A stretch of DNA of 40,433 nucleotides from an uncultured Gammaproteobacteria bacterium (GCA_937992195.1 CALKKV010000064.1:1-40433); one strand, 5' to 3'. Positions 7,708 through 16,195 are shown, counted from the first letter of the stretch. Notes: generated by a model from the letters alone, not told the origin. Made by a program: numbers and translations.

Positions 7708-8532
7708 TTAGTTTTTATTCGAAAATAAAGCGCAAAGTTCTGAATCGGGAATTTGTTGTTCTGCATATCCGAAACTTCCCTGATCGAGAATTTCTCTGGC
7801 CGCATTTCTTACCAAGCCAAAGGTCGCTCTTGCTAACGACCCTCCGATACTTATTCTCGCCACACCTGCATCGCGCAATTCAGCAACAGAAATCGATTTC
7901 CCCGACAACCCCATCACTACGTTCACTGGGCCATCCACCTCTGCTACCAGCTGTCGAATCATCTCAAGGTCTTTGATACCCGGCACAAACAAACAATCGG
8001 CGCCGGCTTCGCGATAGCGGTTTACTCTTTTTACCGACTCGGCAAACGCATTATCCTGACCCACCAGAAAACACTCTGCTCTCGCAGTCAAAGTAAAATG
8101 TGAGGACAAATTATTGGCTGCCTCTCGCGCTGCGCGAACCCGATCAACAGCCTCTTCAATGTCATATAGCGCTCGACCTCCACCGCCGGGATGATCTTCG
8201 ATACCAGCACCAACCGCGCCGGAAGCAACTATTTTTGCAAAACACCCTGCCACTTCTTCAGCGGTTTCTCCGTATCCATCTTCGGCATCCATACTGACAG
8301 GAATCGACACCGCCGAAGCTATTTTTCGAGTTTCAGAAAGCGCGCTATCAAAAGACAGGCTACCCTGGTAATCCGGTAAACCATGACTAAACGCGATACC
8401 CGCACTGGTTGTGCCAATCGCTTGAAACCCCGCCTCCTCCAACAAAACAGCACTGCCAGCATTCCAGGCATTGGCCATCACAAATGTGTCGCCATCGGTA
8501 TGTAATTTGGAAAATTTTTCTGCGTTATTCAT
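7708..8532 (-). CDS. Isocitrate lyase/PEP mutase superfamily protein
   Basis: A 274-residue TIM-barrel enzyme. MANAWNAGSAVLLEEAGF near the N-terminus, the metal-binding stretch VSMDAEDGYG (about residues 79-88), GAGIEDHPGG, ARAEC and a C-terminal ISIGGSLARATFGLVRNA block match the PEP phosphonomutase/oxaloacetate decarboxylase-like branch. The KKCGH catalytic motif of isocitrate and methylisocitrate lyases is absent, so those activities are unlikely. C-C or P-C bond chemistry on an oxo-acid is expected; the substrate is unknown. It starts at ATG 8532, 21 bases after the amine oxidase gene on the same strand, and is probably the last gene of that operon. It converges on the ABC exporter with only three bases between their stop codons and no visible terminator. 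Confidence 0.82.
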   Translation of the reverse strand: MNNAEKFSKLHTDGDTFVMANAWNAGSAVLLEEAGFQAIGTTSAGIAFSHGLPDYQGSLSFDSALSETRKIASAVSIPVSMDAEDGYGETAEEVAGCFAKIVASGAVGAGIEDHPGGGGRALYDIEEAVDRVRAAREAANNLSSHFTLTARAECFLVGQDNAFAESVKRVNRYREAGADCLFVPGIKDLEMIRQLVAEVDGPVNVVMGLSGKSISVAELRDAGVARISIGGSLARATFGLVRNAAREILDQGSFGYAEQQIPDSELCALFSNKN

Positions 8533-8553
8533 CTCGGGATTCGGTATACCAAA

Positions 8554-10395
8554 TTAGTGAGCGCTCTTTTTTGTACGGGGCACATCCATGCCAGGGTTTT
8601 CATCGAAGAAACCCACCGGAACAAGATGAAAGTCGCAATAGACCGTTGGTTGCACCGGCCAATCTTCCGGCCGTGGCAAATGATGATAGTTCATGGTGTA
8701 CCAGACAACGATGTCTTCATTTTCCACGGAGCGATTTGCTTCGACCCATTTGGGTAACCCGTCACCGCCCGGGTGTTGATTCGGAAACCAGCCGGCAGGA
8801 TAAAGTTCATAAGGGTCGTATTTCGTGACCCAAAGATGGTTATACATAAATCCAGCACGTCGACCAACGGGCGAGTCGGGATGTTGATAAGGTAACGCAT
8901 TCGCACCCGGCATTAGCTTGTAGGCAACAGCTTGATCAAATCTGTTCTTTTTATTTGGATTGGTTACTTTCCAGTAACGCGAGGCAGCTAAATCCATTTT
9001 TCTTTGCGCTTCACGCTCTGTTGTTAACGCGGTTTCCTTGCAAATAATTGCATTGCCCCATGGGTTACTTTCACTCACTTTCGCGGCACTAAAGTTAGTT
9101 TCCGTCACGGTATTTTTCTCGCCATCAACCGCCATATCCAAACGAAAACTAAACACATGCTGATGCACATGGGATTCAACTCCATCAGCAATGAGTGCAC
9201 CAAATTCACTTTGATCTGTCGAATCAATCCCAGTTGGAAACGGGATTCCAGTTGCCTTTACTTCAACCCCAATAGTTCCATCCTGATAAAAATAATAGAA
9301 GAAGCCGTAAACATAATTTCCGATCGTGGCAACGGAAGAGATAACAAGGCGTCTCGAACGCGTAACCGACGACTGTCCTGTTCGCGGTTCATTATATTTC
9401 CACAAAACCCCATAGTCCTCTTCATGCATGCAGACGGCATTTTCGATTTTTTGCGGCTTCCCGTTCCAGTCATGAGACCAAACGTCAAAATAATAAATAT
9501 GCCCCAGACAATCGCAACCCAACGCCAAACTATCCATACTCGCACCCACGCCATACTCACCCACATCAAAGGCGTTCCTCCGAAAGTTCCCATGATTTGG
9601 ATCGCCATACGGCACAACCATTTCAGCCATACTGGCGCGATTGATGATAGGTCTCACCTGACCGCCATCTTCATACCCGATGTTGTACAAAATCAAACCT
9701 TCTCTGACCGAGAAACCTACCTGCACCTCCCAGTTCTGCCAGTTAACTTTGTACCCGTCTACGTTAAAGCTGGGCCCCTCTTTTTGCTCTATTTCCAATG
9801 GTTTTAAGTCACTGCGCTGCTCCTTTCGCGCAATCGGCCCCGGATCAGGGGGGATATCGACCACCCCGAAATCTTCTATTCGAATAATCTTTCTTGCCCC
9901 AAGATCAAACACCGGGTGCAAATTCGCAATGGGTCTTGCATAAGGATTGTCTCCGGCATCGTTTAGAAGCCAGCAGTGTCCGTATGCCAATCTGAGATCA
10001 CTTTCTTCATCGTAACCAAAATGGCCAGCCGACCAGCTTTCGATTAACACTTTAGAAGGATCATCGATCCCCCGTCTGGCAAGGGCTTCGAGAAACGGCG
10101 GATAGTTTCTGGCCATGTTGCAGGCAAAATCAAACTCATCACCAACGATTCGCGCCTGCATGCCAATCTGATGCTGCCAGTCAATCAATTCGGCGGTTTC
10201 CAGATTAACCACCCCTGTGAAAGTACGGTTGCTGCTTGGTTCGAAACAGCAAACATAGGCACCACGAAACGAGACCGTTCTACCTTGTGACTCATCAGGC
10301 GCAATCGTCTCGAACCATGCTTCCTGATTTAACCCGCCCTCTAAACGCACTACCTCAGCGGCGAGAGAGATTTCTTTTTCATTTAGTGGCTGCAC
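8554..10395 (-). CDS. Copper amine oxidase (TPQ enzyme), with an unusual TPQ neighbour residue
   Basis: Oxidises primary amines to aldehydes, releasing NH3 and H2O2. At 613 residues (GTG start at 10395) it is close to the usual bacterial length, and no signal peptide is seen, so it is probably cytoplasmic. Catalytic elements: the base Asp277 in AFDVGEYG; the cofactor tyrosine Tyr361 in TIGNYVYGF; copper ligands His411 and His413 in HQH and His572 in HHLPRPEDWP. The residue after the cofactor Tyr is normally Asp or Glu (NY[DE]) but here it is Val362 (codon GTT, one base from GAT). Everything else looks intact. It lies 24 bases after the NTAQ1 gene and 21 before the PEP mutase-family gene, so the three are probably co-transcribed. 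The substrate cannot be read from sequence. Confidence 0.92.
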   Translation of the reverse strand: MQPLNEKEISLAAEVVRLEGGLNQEAWFETIAPDESQGRTVSFRGAYVCCFEPSSNRTFTGVVNLETAELIDWQHQIGMQARIVGDEFDFACNMARNYPPFLEALARRGIDDPSKVLIESWSAGHFGYDEESDLRLAYGHCWLLNDAGDNPYARPIANLHPVFDLGARKIIRIEDFGVVDIPPDPGPIARKEQRSDLKPLEIEQKEGPSFNVDGYKVNWQNWEVQVGFSVREGLILYNIGYEDGGQVRPIINRASMAEMVVPYGDPNHGNFRRNAFDVGEYGVGASMDSLALGCDCLGHIYYFDVWSHDWNGKPQKIENAVCMHEEDYGVLWKYNEPRTGQSSVTRSRRLVISSVATIGNYVYGFFYYFYQDGTIGVEVKATGIPFPTGIDSTDQSEFGALIADGVESHVHQHVFSFRLDMAVDGEKNTVTETNFSAAKVSESNPWGNAIICKETALTTEREAQRKMDLAASRYWKVTNPNKKNRFDQAVAYKLMPGANALPYQHPDSPVGRRAGFMYNHLWVTKYDPYELYPAGWFPNQHPGGDGLPKWVEANRSVENEDIVVWYTMNYHHLPRPEDWPVQPTVYCDFHLVPVGFFDENPGMDVPRTKKSAH

Positions 10396-10419
10396 GATTT
10401 AAGTCATCAATTAATTTTT

Positions 10420-10968
10420 CTAATTCGTCGACAATCGACGCATTGCTTCGAGATCGACCACCTCTCCAAAAGAGTCTTGATCCATATCAATAAACTGATC
10501 CAAATTATGCACCGATTCCGTTTTGATTGCCGGCCAATTTGGAATGGGCTGCAACCAGTCTCCATTCTTACTCTGCATATGTCTGCGATCCGAGCTAAAC
10601 TCACTCAAGAAAATATGCGTAGCAATAACGCGAAAGCGCGGCTGAAATTCCTGGGGTATGGATGGATCAAATGTTTGGGATAGATACGAGGTCAGAGACG
10701 CCCCCCAATTCAACGTTGTATCAAAGTCATATACTGTCCACTGACCGTTTTCTAGACACAAAAGAATAACGTGGTAGTCCCAGATTATCGGCGATCCAGG
10801 CGCTGCTGCACGCTGATGCCAAAGCGCACACTGTCGATTGATATTGCTGATAAAAACCACCTTGCATTGCACTTCTTTTACGGCGGCCGCCAGCTGCCAA
10901 ATATTTTCTTCGCAGTAGTACGGGGTATAAAGGTAACGGGATTTTGATTTCAGCAATGGTGGATTCAT
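10420..10968 (-). CDS. Protein N-terminal glutamine amidohydrolase (NTAQ1, WDYHV family)
   Basis: Removes the side-chain amide of an N-terminal glutamine, giving glutamate; in eukaryotes this feeds the Arg/N-degron pathway. The match to human NTAQ1 is clear over nearly the whole 182 residues: YYCEENIW (Cys19), the name-giving WDYHV (His66), VYDFDT (Asp81), FRVI, SDRRHM followed by NGDW, and NLDQFIDMD near the end. Cys19, His66 and Asp81 align with the human catalytic triad Cys28, His81 and Asp97. It starts at ATG 10968 and is the first gene of the minus-strand block with the copper amine oxidase. The family is known mainly from eukaryotes, so the bacterial substrate is open: peptides, a specific protein, or a glutamine derivative. 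Confidence 0.9.
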   Translation of the reverse strand: MNPPLLKSKSRYLYTPYYCEENIWQLAAAVKEVQCKVVFISNINRQCALWHQRAAAPGSPIIWDYHVILLCLENGQWTVYDFDTTLNWGASLTSYLSQTFDPSIPQEFQPRFRVIATHIFLSEFSSDRRHMQSKNGDWLQPIPNWPAIKTESVHNLDQFIDMDQDSFGEVVDLEAMRRLSTN

Positions 10969-11118
10969 GCCCTAAAATAAAGCCGATCTTATCAAGTCCC
11001 CGGCATCCCAAATATCACACAATTTATCCAAATAAGATGATCTTTATCGCTGCCCAAATGCGCAGTCTCGAAGTAAACTCTATGCTTTGTAAAAACAGAT
11101 TCATGCGTAATTGAAACA

Positions 11119-11949
11119 ATGAACAAAGTCCTGACGCCCGAGCAAGTTGAGTATTATCATGAATATGGATTTGTTTCACCTATAGACGTAATGTCGGCCA
11201 GTGAAGCAAATCAGTATCGCCTTAAGCTGGAAGAAATCGAACGCAGCTTTCCTGAAGAAGTACACGCCAAGAACCGAAATAATGCGCATTTATCTCTTTC
11301 ATTTCTCGATGAAATCGTGCACAACCCGGTTATTTTAGGCGCCGTTGAAGATCTTATCGGGCCGGATATTTCTCTCTGGGGAACCGTTCTTTTCATAAAG
11401 GAAGCAGCGTCTGCGGGATATGTTAGCTGGCACCAGGATGCCACCTATATGGGAATGAATAATAATAATTTCGTCACGCCATGGCTCGCTCTGACGCCAA
11501 GCAATCGAAGCAACGGCTGTATGTCGATGCTTCCCGGCTCGCACAAGAAAAAAATCGTCCCGCACGAAGATACCTACGATGATGACAATATCCTCACCAG
11601 AGGCCAGGTCGTCAAAGACATTGATGCGTCAAATGCAGTAGATCTAATTTTAGAACCCGGGCAGATGTCATTGCACCATGGAGAAATCGTGCATGGCTCA
11701 CAACCCAACAACAGCGATAAACGGCGAATCGGATTTGCGATGCAGAGCTATATGTCGCCTGATATAGAGCAAATAGTTGCCAAAAATTATTGGATGCCAA
11801 TTCAGGGAGACAACAAGCGAGTTGACAGCATTGACCTTGGAAGACCCAAATTCGATATGGATCCACAGGGTGTTTCCACACGTCGCATGGTCAACAAAAA
11901 TTTTGCTGATATTCTTTATCATGGCGCGGATCAGCGCCGTGAATACTAG
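11119..11949 (+). CDS. PhyH-family Fe(II)/2-oxoglutarate dioxygenase, first gene of the cob operon
   Basis: A 276-residue phytanoyl-CoA dioxygenase-family protein. The iron ligands are visible as His105 and Asp107 in SWHQDATY and His192 in VHGSQ. Arg203, eleven residues after the last His, matches the spacing of the 2-oxoglutarate-binding Arg in human PHYH. It should be an active hydroxylase; the substrate is unknown. A paralogue is at 34802-35596 with the same layout. The gene ends only 7 bases before cobH and heads the plus-strand cob run, so it is probably co-transcribed with B12 genes. It may simply provide the upstream end, or it may act in the pathway (see findings). No clear ribosome site was noted before ATG 11119. 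Confidence 0.87.
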   Translation: MNKVLTPEQVEYYHEYGFVSPIDVMSASEANQYRLKLEEIERSFPEEVHAKNRNNAHLSLSFLDEIVHNPVILGAVEDLIGPDISLWGTVLFIKEAASAGYVSWHQDATYMGMNNNNFVTPWLALTPSNRSNGCMSMLPGSHKKKIVPHEDTYDDDNILTRGQVVKDIDASNAVDLILEPGQMSLHHGEIVHGSQPNNSDKRRIGFAMQSYMSPDIEQIVAKNYWMPIQGDNKRVDSIDLGRPKFDMDPQGVSTRRMVNKNFADILYHGADQRREY

Positions 11950-11956
11950 GTATCCT

Positions 11957-12595
11957 ATGGACGACTATCTCAAAGATCCAATCGCTATCGAAGAGAAATC
12001 ATTTGCCATGATCAAAGCGGCGAGTGAGCTTGGTCATCTTGATGATGAACAACAGCAAATTGCGATGCGATTAATCCACACCTGCGGGAACCCGGATATC
12101 GTTCAACAATTGAGAATCAGCGATAGCGCCATTGCGAAGGGAATAAACGCTTTAAACAATAAGGCATCGGTTCTGTGTGATGTAGAGATGGTACGCAATG
12201 GATTAACCAAACGCTTTCTGGAAGTAGAACCTCTGTGTTTTTTAAACCACGCGGGCGTAGCTGAAACCGCCAAGCAACGACATGAATCGCGTTCAATGTG
12301 CGCGTTGAGTCACTGGAAAGATAACCTTGACGGCGCGATCGCAATAATTGGTAACGCGCCCACAGCGTTATACCGATTAATGGAAATGATTGAACAAGGT
12401 ACAACCAAGCCTTCATTGATTATCGGAATCCCTGTAGGGTTTGTTGGAGCCGCAGAATCCAAAGATTATTTATGGAACAACCACAAGTCGCTTGGTATTG
12501 AATGCATCACCATTCTTGGCAGAAGCGGCGGCAGCGCCCTTGCGGCAGGCGCATTCAATACACTGATTAGGCTCAAACGCGGGCTACGCTTTTGA
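11957..12595 (+). CDS. cobH: Precorrin-8X methylmutase
   Basis: Moves the C11 methyl to C12, giving (hydrogeno)byrinic acid. I start it at ATG 11957 (AGG eight bases upstream; 212 residues, the usual length). The open frame upstream overlaps the dioxygenase gene and is not convincing. The catalytic His is His41 in RLIHTCGNPDIV; LCDVEMVRNGL, AIIGNAPTALYRL and IGIPVGFVGAAESK follow in family order, with GRSGGSALAAGAFNTL at the end. It overlaps the cobL TTG start by four bases, implying translational coupling. CobH and CbiC are not separable here; the CobN-type context favours the cobH name. Confidence 0.95.
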   Translation: MDDYLKDPIAIEEKSFAMIKAASELGHLDDEQQQIAMRLIHTCGNPDIVQQLRISDSAIAKGINALNNKASVLCDVEMVRNGLTKRFLEVEPLCFLNHAGVAETAKQRHESRSMCALSHWKDNLDGAIAIIGNAPTALYRLMEMIEQGTTKPSLIIGIPVGFVGAAESKDYLWNNHKSLGIECITILGRSGGSALAAGAFNTLIRLKRGLRF

Positions 12596-13824
12596 GCGCG
12601 ACAATCGATGTAATCGGTATTGGCGTGGGTGAGCTGGGAGAGCGCGCCAAACATCAATTGGCTAAGGCAACGTTGGTAATCGGCAGTGAACGCCAGCGCA
12701 AACTATCACAACAGTATTTTCCTCAAGCACAACAGATAGACCTACCAATCCCGTTAAGTGACCTATCCGAGTTGTTGCAACATCATGCAACAAAGACCGT
12801 TGCAATACTGGCGTCAGGAGATGGTCTGTTTTTTGGCATCGGCAACTTTTTACTTCGGATATTGGATCATCAACGCCTGAAATTTTATCCCAATATCTCC
12901 AGCATTCAGTCCTGTATGGGATTAATTGGTGAGCCTTGGCAAGACGCTGTGATTCTTAGCTTACACGGTAGATCTGGCAACTCAATACGCAGGTATCTTG
13001 CGCCTGACACACTGTTCGGTATCTTTACCGATAAAGACAACCACCCTGGCAGCATTGCCCAGGAGTTAGTGTCTCAAGGTTTAGGAGACGCCACCGTTTG
13101 GGTTGGCGAAGCATTGGGTACTAATTCGCAAAAGGTATCTGCTTTTGATGCCACGACACTTGCCGCAAGCATCCAAACATTTCATCCACTCAATGTTGTT
13201 GTCGTTAAAACAACGGCAACAACTTCTTCGCTGCCAACTTTTCCCGGTATTCCAGATCATCAGTTCTCGACTGCAGGAGAACCAGGATTTGGCATGATTA
13301 GTAAACGCGAAGTTCGCCTGACGATACTATCGTTTATGCAGCCTGCGCCAGGGCAAATAGCGTGGGATATTGGCGCCGGCTGCGGCAGTGTTTGCGTGGA
13401 GTGGGCGCGGTGGAATCCGCGAGGAAAAATCTATGGCGTAGAAACCGACGCCGAAAGAATTACGCATATTCACAATAACGCTGCAAAATTTGGGGTCGAG
13501 CACAATTGCATTGTTGTTCAGGGTACTGCTCCATCTGATTGCGAGGATTTACCCGACCCAGACTGTGTGTTTATTGGCGGCAGCAATGGCAATCTCGAAA
13601 AGCTTTTGGAATATTGCTATGGACGCCTGCGTCCCAACGGCGCGCTCGTCGCCTCTGCAGTCACTGATAAGAGTCAAACCACGTTGGCGCAGTTTTCTCA
13701 TCAGCAACGTCTGTTAAAACAGCATATCGAATGGAGCGAAGTCTCAGTTAGAAAGAATCTTCCTGACAGCGAAGACGTCAGAACCCTGTCTCCCGTGCAG
13801 ATTATTCGCTGTGTTAAATCATGA
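12592..13824 (+). CDS. cobL: Precorrin-6Y C5,15-methyltransferase, decarboxylating (CbiE-CbiT fusion)
   Basis: A 410-residue bifunctional enzyme. The N-terminal CbiE-type tetrapyrrole methylase domain (about 1-200) has VIGIGVGELGE and LASGDGLFFGIG. The C-terminal CbiT domain (about 215-410) has SKREVRLTILSFMQPAPG and the SAM-binding AWDIGAGCGSVCVEWA. Together they methylate C5 and C15 and remove the C12 acetate carboxyl. It starts at TTG 12592 within the cobH stop (TTGA), and its end overlaps cobI (ATGA). The fusion is usual for CobL of Pseudomonas-like pathways, while many anaerobic routes have the two parts separate. Confidence 0.95.
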   Translation: MSATIDVIGIGVGELGERAKHQLAKATLVIGSERQRKLSQQYFPQAQQIDLPIPLSDLSELLQHHATKTVAILASGDGLFFGIGNFLLRILDHQRLKFYPNISSIQSCMGLIGEPWQDAVILSLHGRSGNSIRRYLAPDTLFGIFTDKDNHPGSIAQELVSQGLGDATVWVGEALGTNSQKVSAFDATTLAASIQTFHPLNVVVVKTTATTSSLPTFPGIPDHQFSTAGEPGFGMISKREVRLTILSFMQPAPGQIAWDIGAGCGSVCVEWARWNPRGKIYGVETDAERITHIHNNAAKFGVEHNCIVVQGTAPSDCEDLPDPDCVFIGGSNGNLEKLLEYCYGRLRPNGALVASAVTDKSQTTLAQFSHQQRLLKQHIEWSEVSVRKNLPDSEDVRTLSPVQIIRCVKS

Positions 13825-14558
13825 CTAAAATTGCAGCTGGCACTCTTTACGGTATCGGTGTCGGTCCAGGGGACCCCGAATTACTTACCCTCAAAGCGCA
13901 TCGATTGATTCAGCAATCTCCGTATATCGCTTATCTCTGCAGTCGTGAAGATCGCTCCATGGCACGAGAGATTGTCGAGCACAGTATCGAATCAAACAAG
14001 GGGGCAAAGCAGCAGGAAATTGCGATTGCGATGCCAATGCAAAAAGACCGCACACGAGCCAATCAAATCTACGATCAAACCGCGGCCAGGATTAGTGAAA
14101 TACTTAACCAAGGTGACGACGTCGCATTTTTATGCGAAGGCGATCCATTTTTCTTTGGCTCTTTTGCCTACCTGTACGAACGTTTACAAAGTAAACACCA
14201 TGTTCAGGTCATTCCAGGGATTAGTTCTATCCAGGCCAGCTCGGCAGCAATCGGCAGGCCTCTCACCATGCTTACCGAAAAAATGGCAGTTTTGACAGGT
14301 CGTCATTCCAACCCGCATATTTTGCAAACTCTGCACACTTTCGAAAGCGTGGTGATCATGAAGCCCGGCAGTCAACGTGCTAGATTGCTTGGCTTGATAG
14401 AACAAGCGGGACGCACTCAGGATGGGGTGTATATTGAATACACCGGTCACGCCGAAGAGAAAATCATTCGTGACTTATCTCAAATCGATGATGACGTTGG
14501 CCCGTATTTTTCCATGATTTTACTGCAGCGCATGCGAGACACCCGAAAGGCAAATTAA
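13821..14558 (+). CDS. cobI: Precorrin-2 C20-methyltransferase
   Basis: SAM-dependent methylation of C20 of (cobalt-)precorrin-2 to the tri-methylated intermediate. The 245 residues carry the tetrapyrrole methylase hallmarks: GIGVGPGDPELLTLKA at the N-terminus, CEGDPFFFGSF (about residues 109-119), and VIPGISSIQASSAAIGRPL. The ATG is embedded in the cobL stop codon, and cbiG follows after 15 bases. CbiL and CobI share this fold and cannot be told apart by eye. Confidence 0.94.
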   Translation: MTKIAAGTLYGIGVGPGDPELLTLKAHRLIQQSPYIAYLCSREDRSMAREIVEHSIESNKGAKQQEIAIAMPMQKDRTRANQIYDQTAARISEILNQGDDVAFLCEGDPFFFGSFAYLYERLQSKHHVQVIPGISSIQASSAAIGRPLTMLTEKMAVLTGRHSNPHILQTLHTFESVVIMKPGSQRARLLGLIEQAGRTQDGVYIEYTGHAEEKIIRDLSQIDDDVGPYFSMILLQRMRDTRKAN

Positions 14559-14573
14559 CAATAAGCTGGCGAA

Positions 14574-15344
14574 TTGAAAACACAGACCACCACTACTTCG
14601 ATCTTTAGTTTAACCGATCAGGGTAAAGTCATCGGAGACCGTCTAGCCAATGCGCTTGAGGGGTCGATACATCTGCATCGTCCCGAGGAGTTTTCGCTGG
14701 CTGCCAGAGCAGCATTTGAACAGAATCACCGCTGTGTATTTGTTTGCTCCACAGGTATCATTATTCGGGTATTGGCACCCGTACTCAAAGACAAACATAC
14801 CGACCCACCAGTGCTGGCTTTGGATGAACAGGGAAAATTTGTGATCCCGCTGCTGTCGGGTCATGAAGGGGGAGCCAGTGCATTTGGTTACCGAATAGCG
14901 AAACTGCTTGATGGAACGCTGGTGAACACTACCGCCACCGATTATTCCCAACCTGTATATTGCTTAGGCGTTGGTTCAGACAAAGGCTGCCCGACAGAGC
15001 TTATCAAGGATCTCTTTGAGTCCTCGATTTCGGCACTTGCCGAGCCGGTAAATATCAGCGCTGTGGCAAGTATAGATGTAAAACAAAATGAAACAGGCAT
15101 CCTGCAGTTTGCCGACACCCTGTCGTTGTCACTTCAGTGTTACTCTGCCGAACAGCTTAGGTCTGTAGAAGATCAGCTATCTGTGCGCTCCGAGATCGTG
15201 TTCAACGAGGTTGGTTGCTATGGCGTAGCGGAAGCGGCCGCGCTTCTCGCAGCAACTGAAATAACTGGCAAAGCCGCAGAGCTTGTGATCACCAAACAAA
15301 AGAATGACCGTTCGACAATTTCTGTCGCTCGCAGTTATAGGTAA
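14574..15344 (+). CDS. cbiG: Cobalt-precorrin-5A hydrolase
   Basis: In the anaerobic pathway CbiG opens the delta-lactone formed at ring contraction and releases acetaldehyde. The 256-residue protein (TTG 14574) has the CbiG N-terminal domain (CSTGIIIRVLAPVL, DPPVLALDEQGK, PLLSGHEGGASAF, about residues 60-110) and a C-terminal CobE/CbiG_C domain beginning at YCLGVGSDKGCP (about 134-145) and running through FNEVGCYGVAEAAAL. It is complete rather than the lone CobE domain found in pseudomonads. This matters because the locus also has CobN, marker of the late-insertion pathway. Confidence 0.9.
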   Translation: MKTQTTTTSIFSLTDQGKVIGDRLANALEGSIHLHRPEEFSLAARAAFEQNHRCVFVCSTGIIIRVLAPVLKDKHTDPPVLALDEQGKFVIPLLSGHEGGASAFGYRIAKLLDGTLVNTTATDYSQPVYCLGVGSDKGCPTELIKDLFESSISALAEPVNISAVASIDVKQNETGILQFADTLSLSLQCYSAEQLRSVEDQLSVRSEIVFNEVGCYGVAEAAALLAATEITGKAAELVITKQKNDRSTISVARSYR

Positions 15345-15401
15345 TTATCGCGCCCTGCTGTAGCATCCCGCTCTTGTTTAATCTTCTGCAAACCCAATTC
15401 C

Positions 15402-16178
15402 ATGAACCAATTATTTTTGGTTAGTAGCGGCCCCGGCGATCTTGATCTGATTCCTCCTCTCGCCTTAAAAGCAATTTCAGCTGCCACAGATATTGTCGCC
15501 TATGGTCTTTATATTGACCTATTGGGTAGTCTGGTTGAAGGAAAAACACAGCATAGCCGAGAACTCGGCCAGGAGATTGACCGCGCCCGACTCGCTCTGG
15601 ATCTCGCGGCCAGCGGCAAAACAACTGCATTGATTTCCAGTGGAGATATCGGCATCTACGCCATGGCCAGTGTGGTTTTTGAGCTGATCGATCGGCAAGT
15701 TCAAGGAGACGAATCGCACCCGGAATGGCTGGATGTAGAGATTGAGGTTGTCCCGGGAATCAGTGCAATGCAAGCTGCTTCAAGTAGCGTCGGTGCGCTG
15801 CTGGGACATGATTTTTGCACCATATCTCTGTCGGACTTACTAACTCCATGGGAAACCATCACCAAACGCGTTCATAGCGCCGGTCAAGGCGACTTCGTTG
15901 TATCATTCTACAATCCGGTTTCTGTGAAAAGAAACTGGCAGCTAGATCATGCGCGGGATATCCTTCTGCAATACCGGCCGGGCAGTTCTCCAGTAGTTCT
16001 CGGCCGTAATTTGACGCGTCTTGATGAGACTGTTCGGGTGCTAACGCTGGATACGTTGTCGGCAGAAGATGTCGATATGTTCACTTTGGTTTGTATAGGA
16101 AATAGCGAATCGAGGGTGATACATAGAGATCGCAATATCCGTGTTTACACGCCTCGCGGTTATTCAAAGAAACTCTAA
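15402..16178 (+). CDS. cobJ: Precorrin-3B C17-methyltransferase (ring contraction)
   Basis: A 258-residue tetrapyrrole methylase that methylates C17 and drives ring contraction. Motifs: VSSGPGDLDLIPPLALKAI at the N-terminus, VAYGLYIDLLG, ALISSGDIGIYAMASVVFEL, VEVVPGISAMQAASSSVGALLGHDFCTISLSDLLTPW (read here in parts as PGISAMQAA and GHDFC-ISLSDLLTPW), and FYNPVSVKRNWQL. The order and spacing are those of CobJ/CbiH. It starts at ATG 15402, 57 bases after cbiG. In the aerobic route it needs the CobG or CobZ product; in the anaerobic route CbiH acts on cobalt-precorrin-3. Which substrate it uses here is unresolved. Confidence 0.94.
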   Translation: MNQLFLVSSGPGDLDLIPPLALKAISAATDIVAYGLYIDLLGSLVEGKTQHSRELGQEIDRARLALDLAASGKTTALISSGDIGIYAMASVVFELIDRQVQGDESHPEWLDVEIEVVPGISAMQAASSSVGALLGHDFCTISLSDLLTPWETITKRVHSAGQGDFVVSFYNPVSVKRNWQLDHARDILLQYRPGSSPVVLGRNLTRLDETVRVLTLDTLSAEDVDMFTLVCIGNSESRVIHRDRNIRVYTPRGYSKKL

Positions 16179-16195
16179 AAGGCAGGATATTTATT

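Noticed and set aside
7704..7708. Terminator between the ABC exporter and the ICL-like gene
   Set aside because: The stop codons are three bases apart and no stem plus T-tract can be seen; any termination must occur inside the opposite gene.
7708..8532. Calling the ICL/PEP mutase-like gene methylisocitrate lyase (prpB)
   Set aside because: The KKCGH catalytic motif is missing and no other methylcitrate-cycle genes are nearby.
11777..11956. Upstream extension of cobH into the dioxygenase gene
   Set aside because: It would give 60 extra residues absent from CobH/CbiC, all out of frame within a clear PhyH gene.
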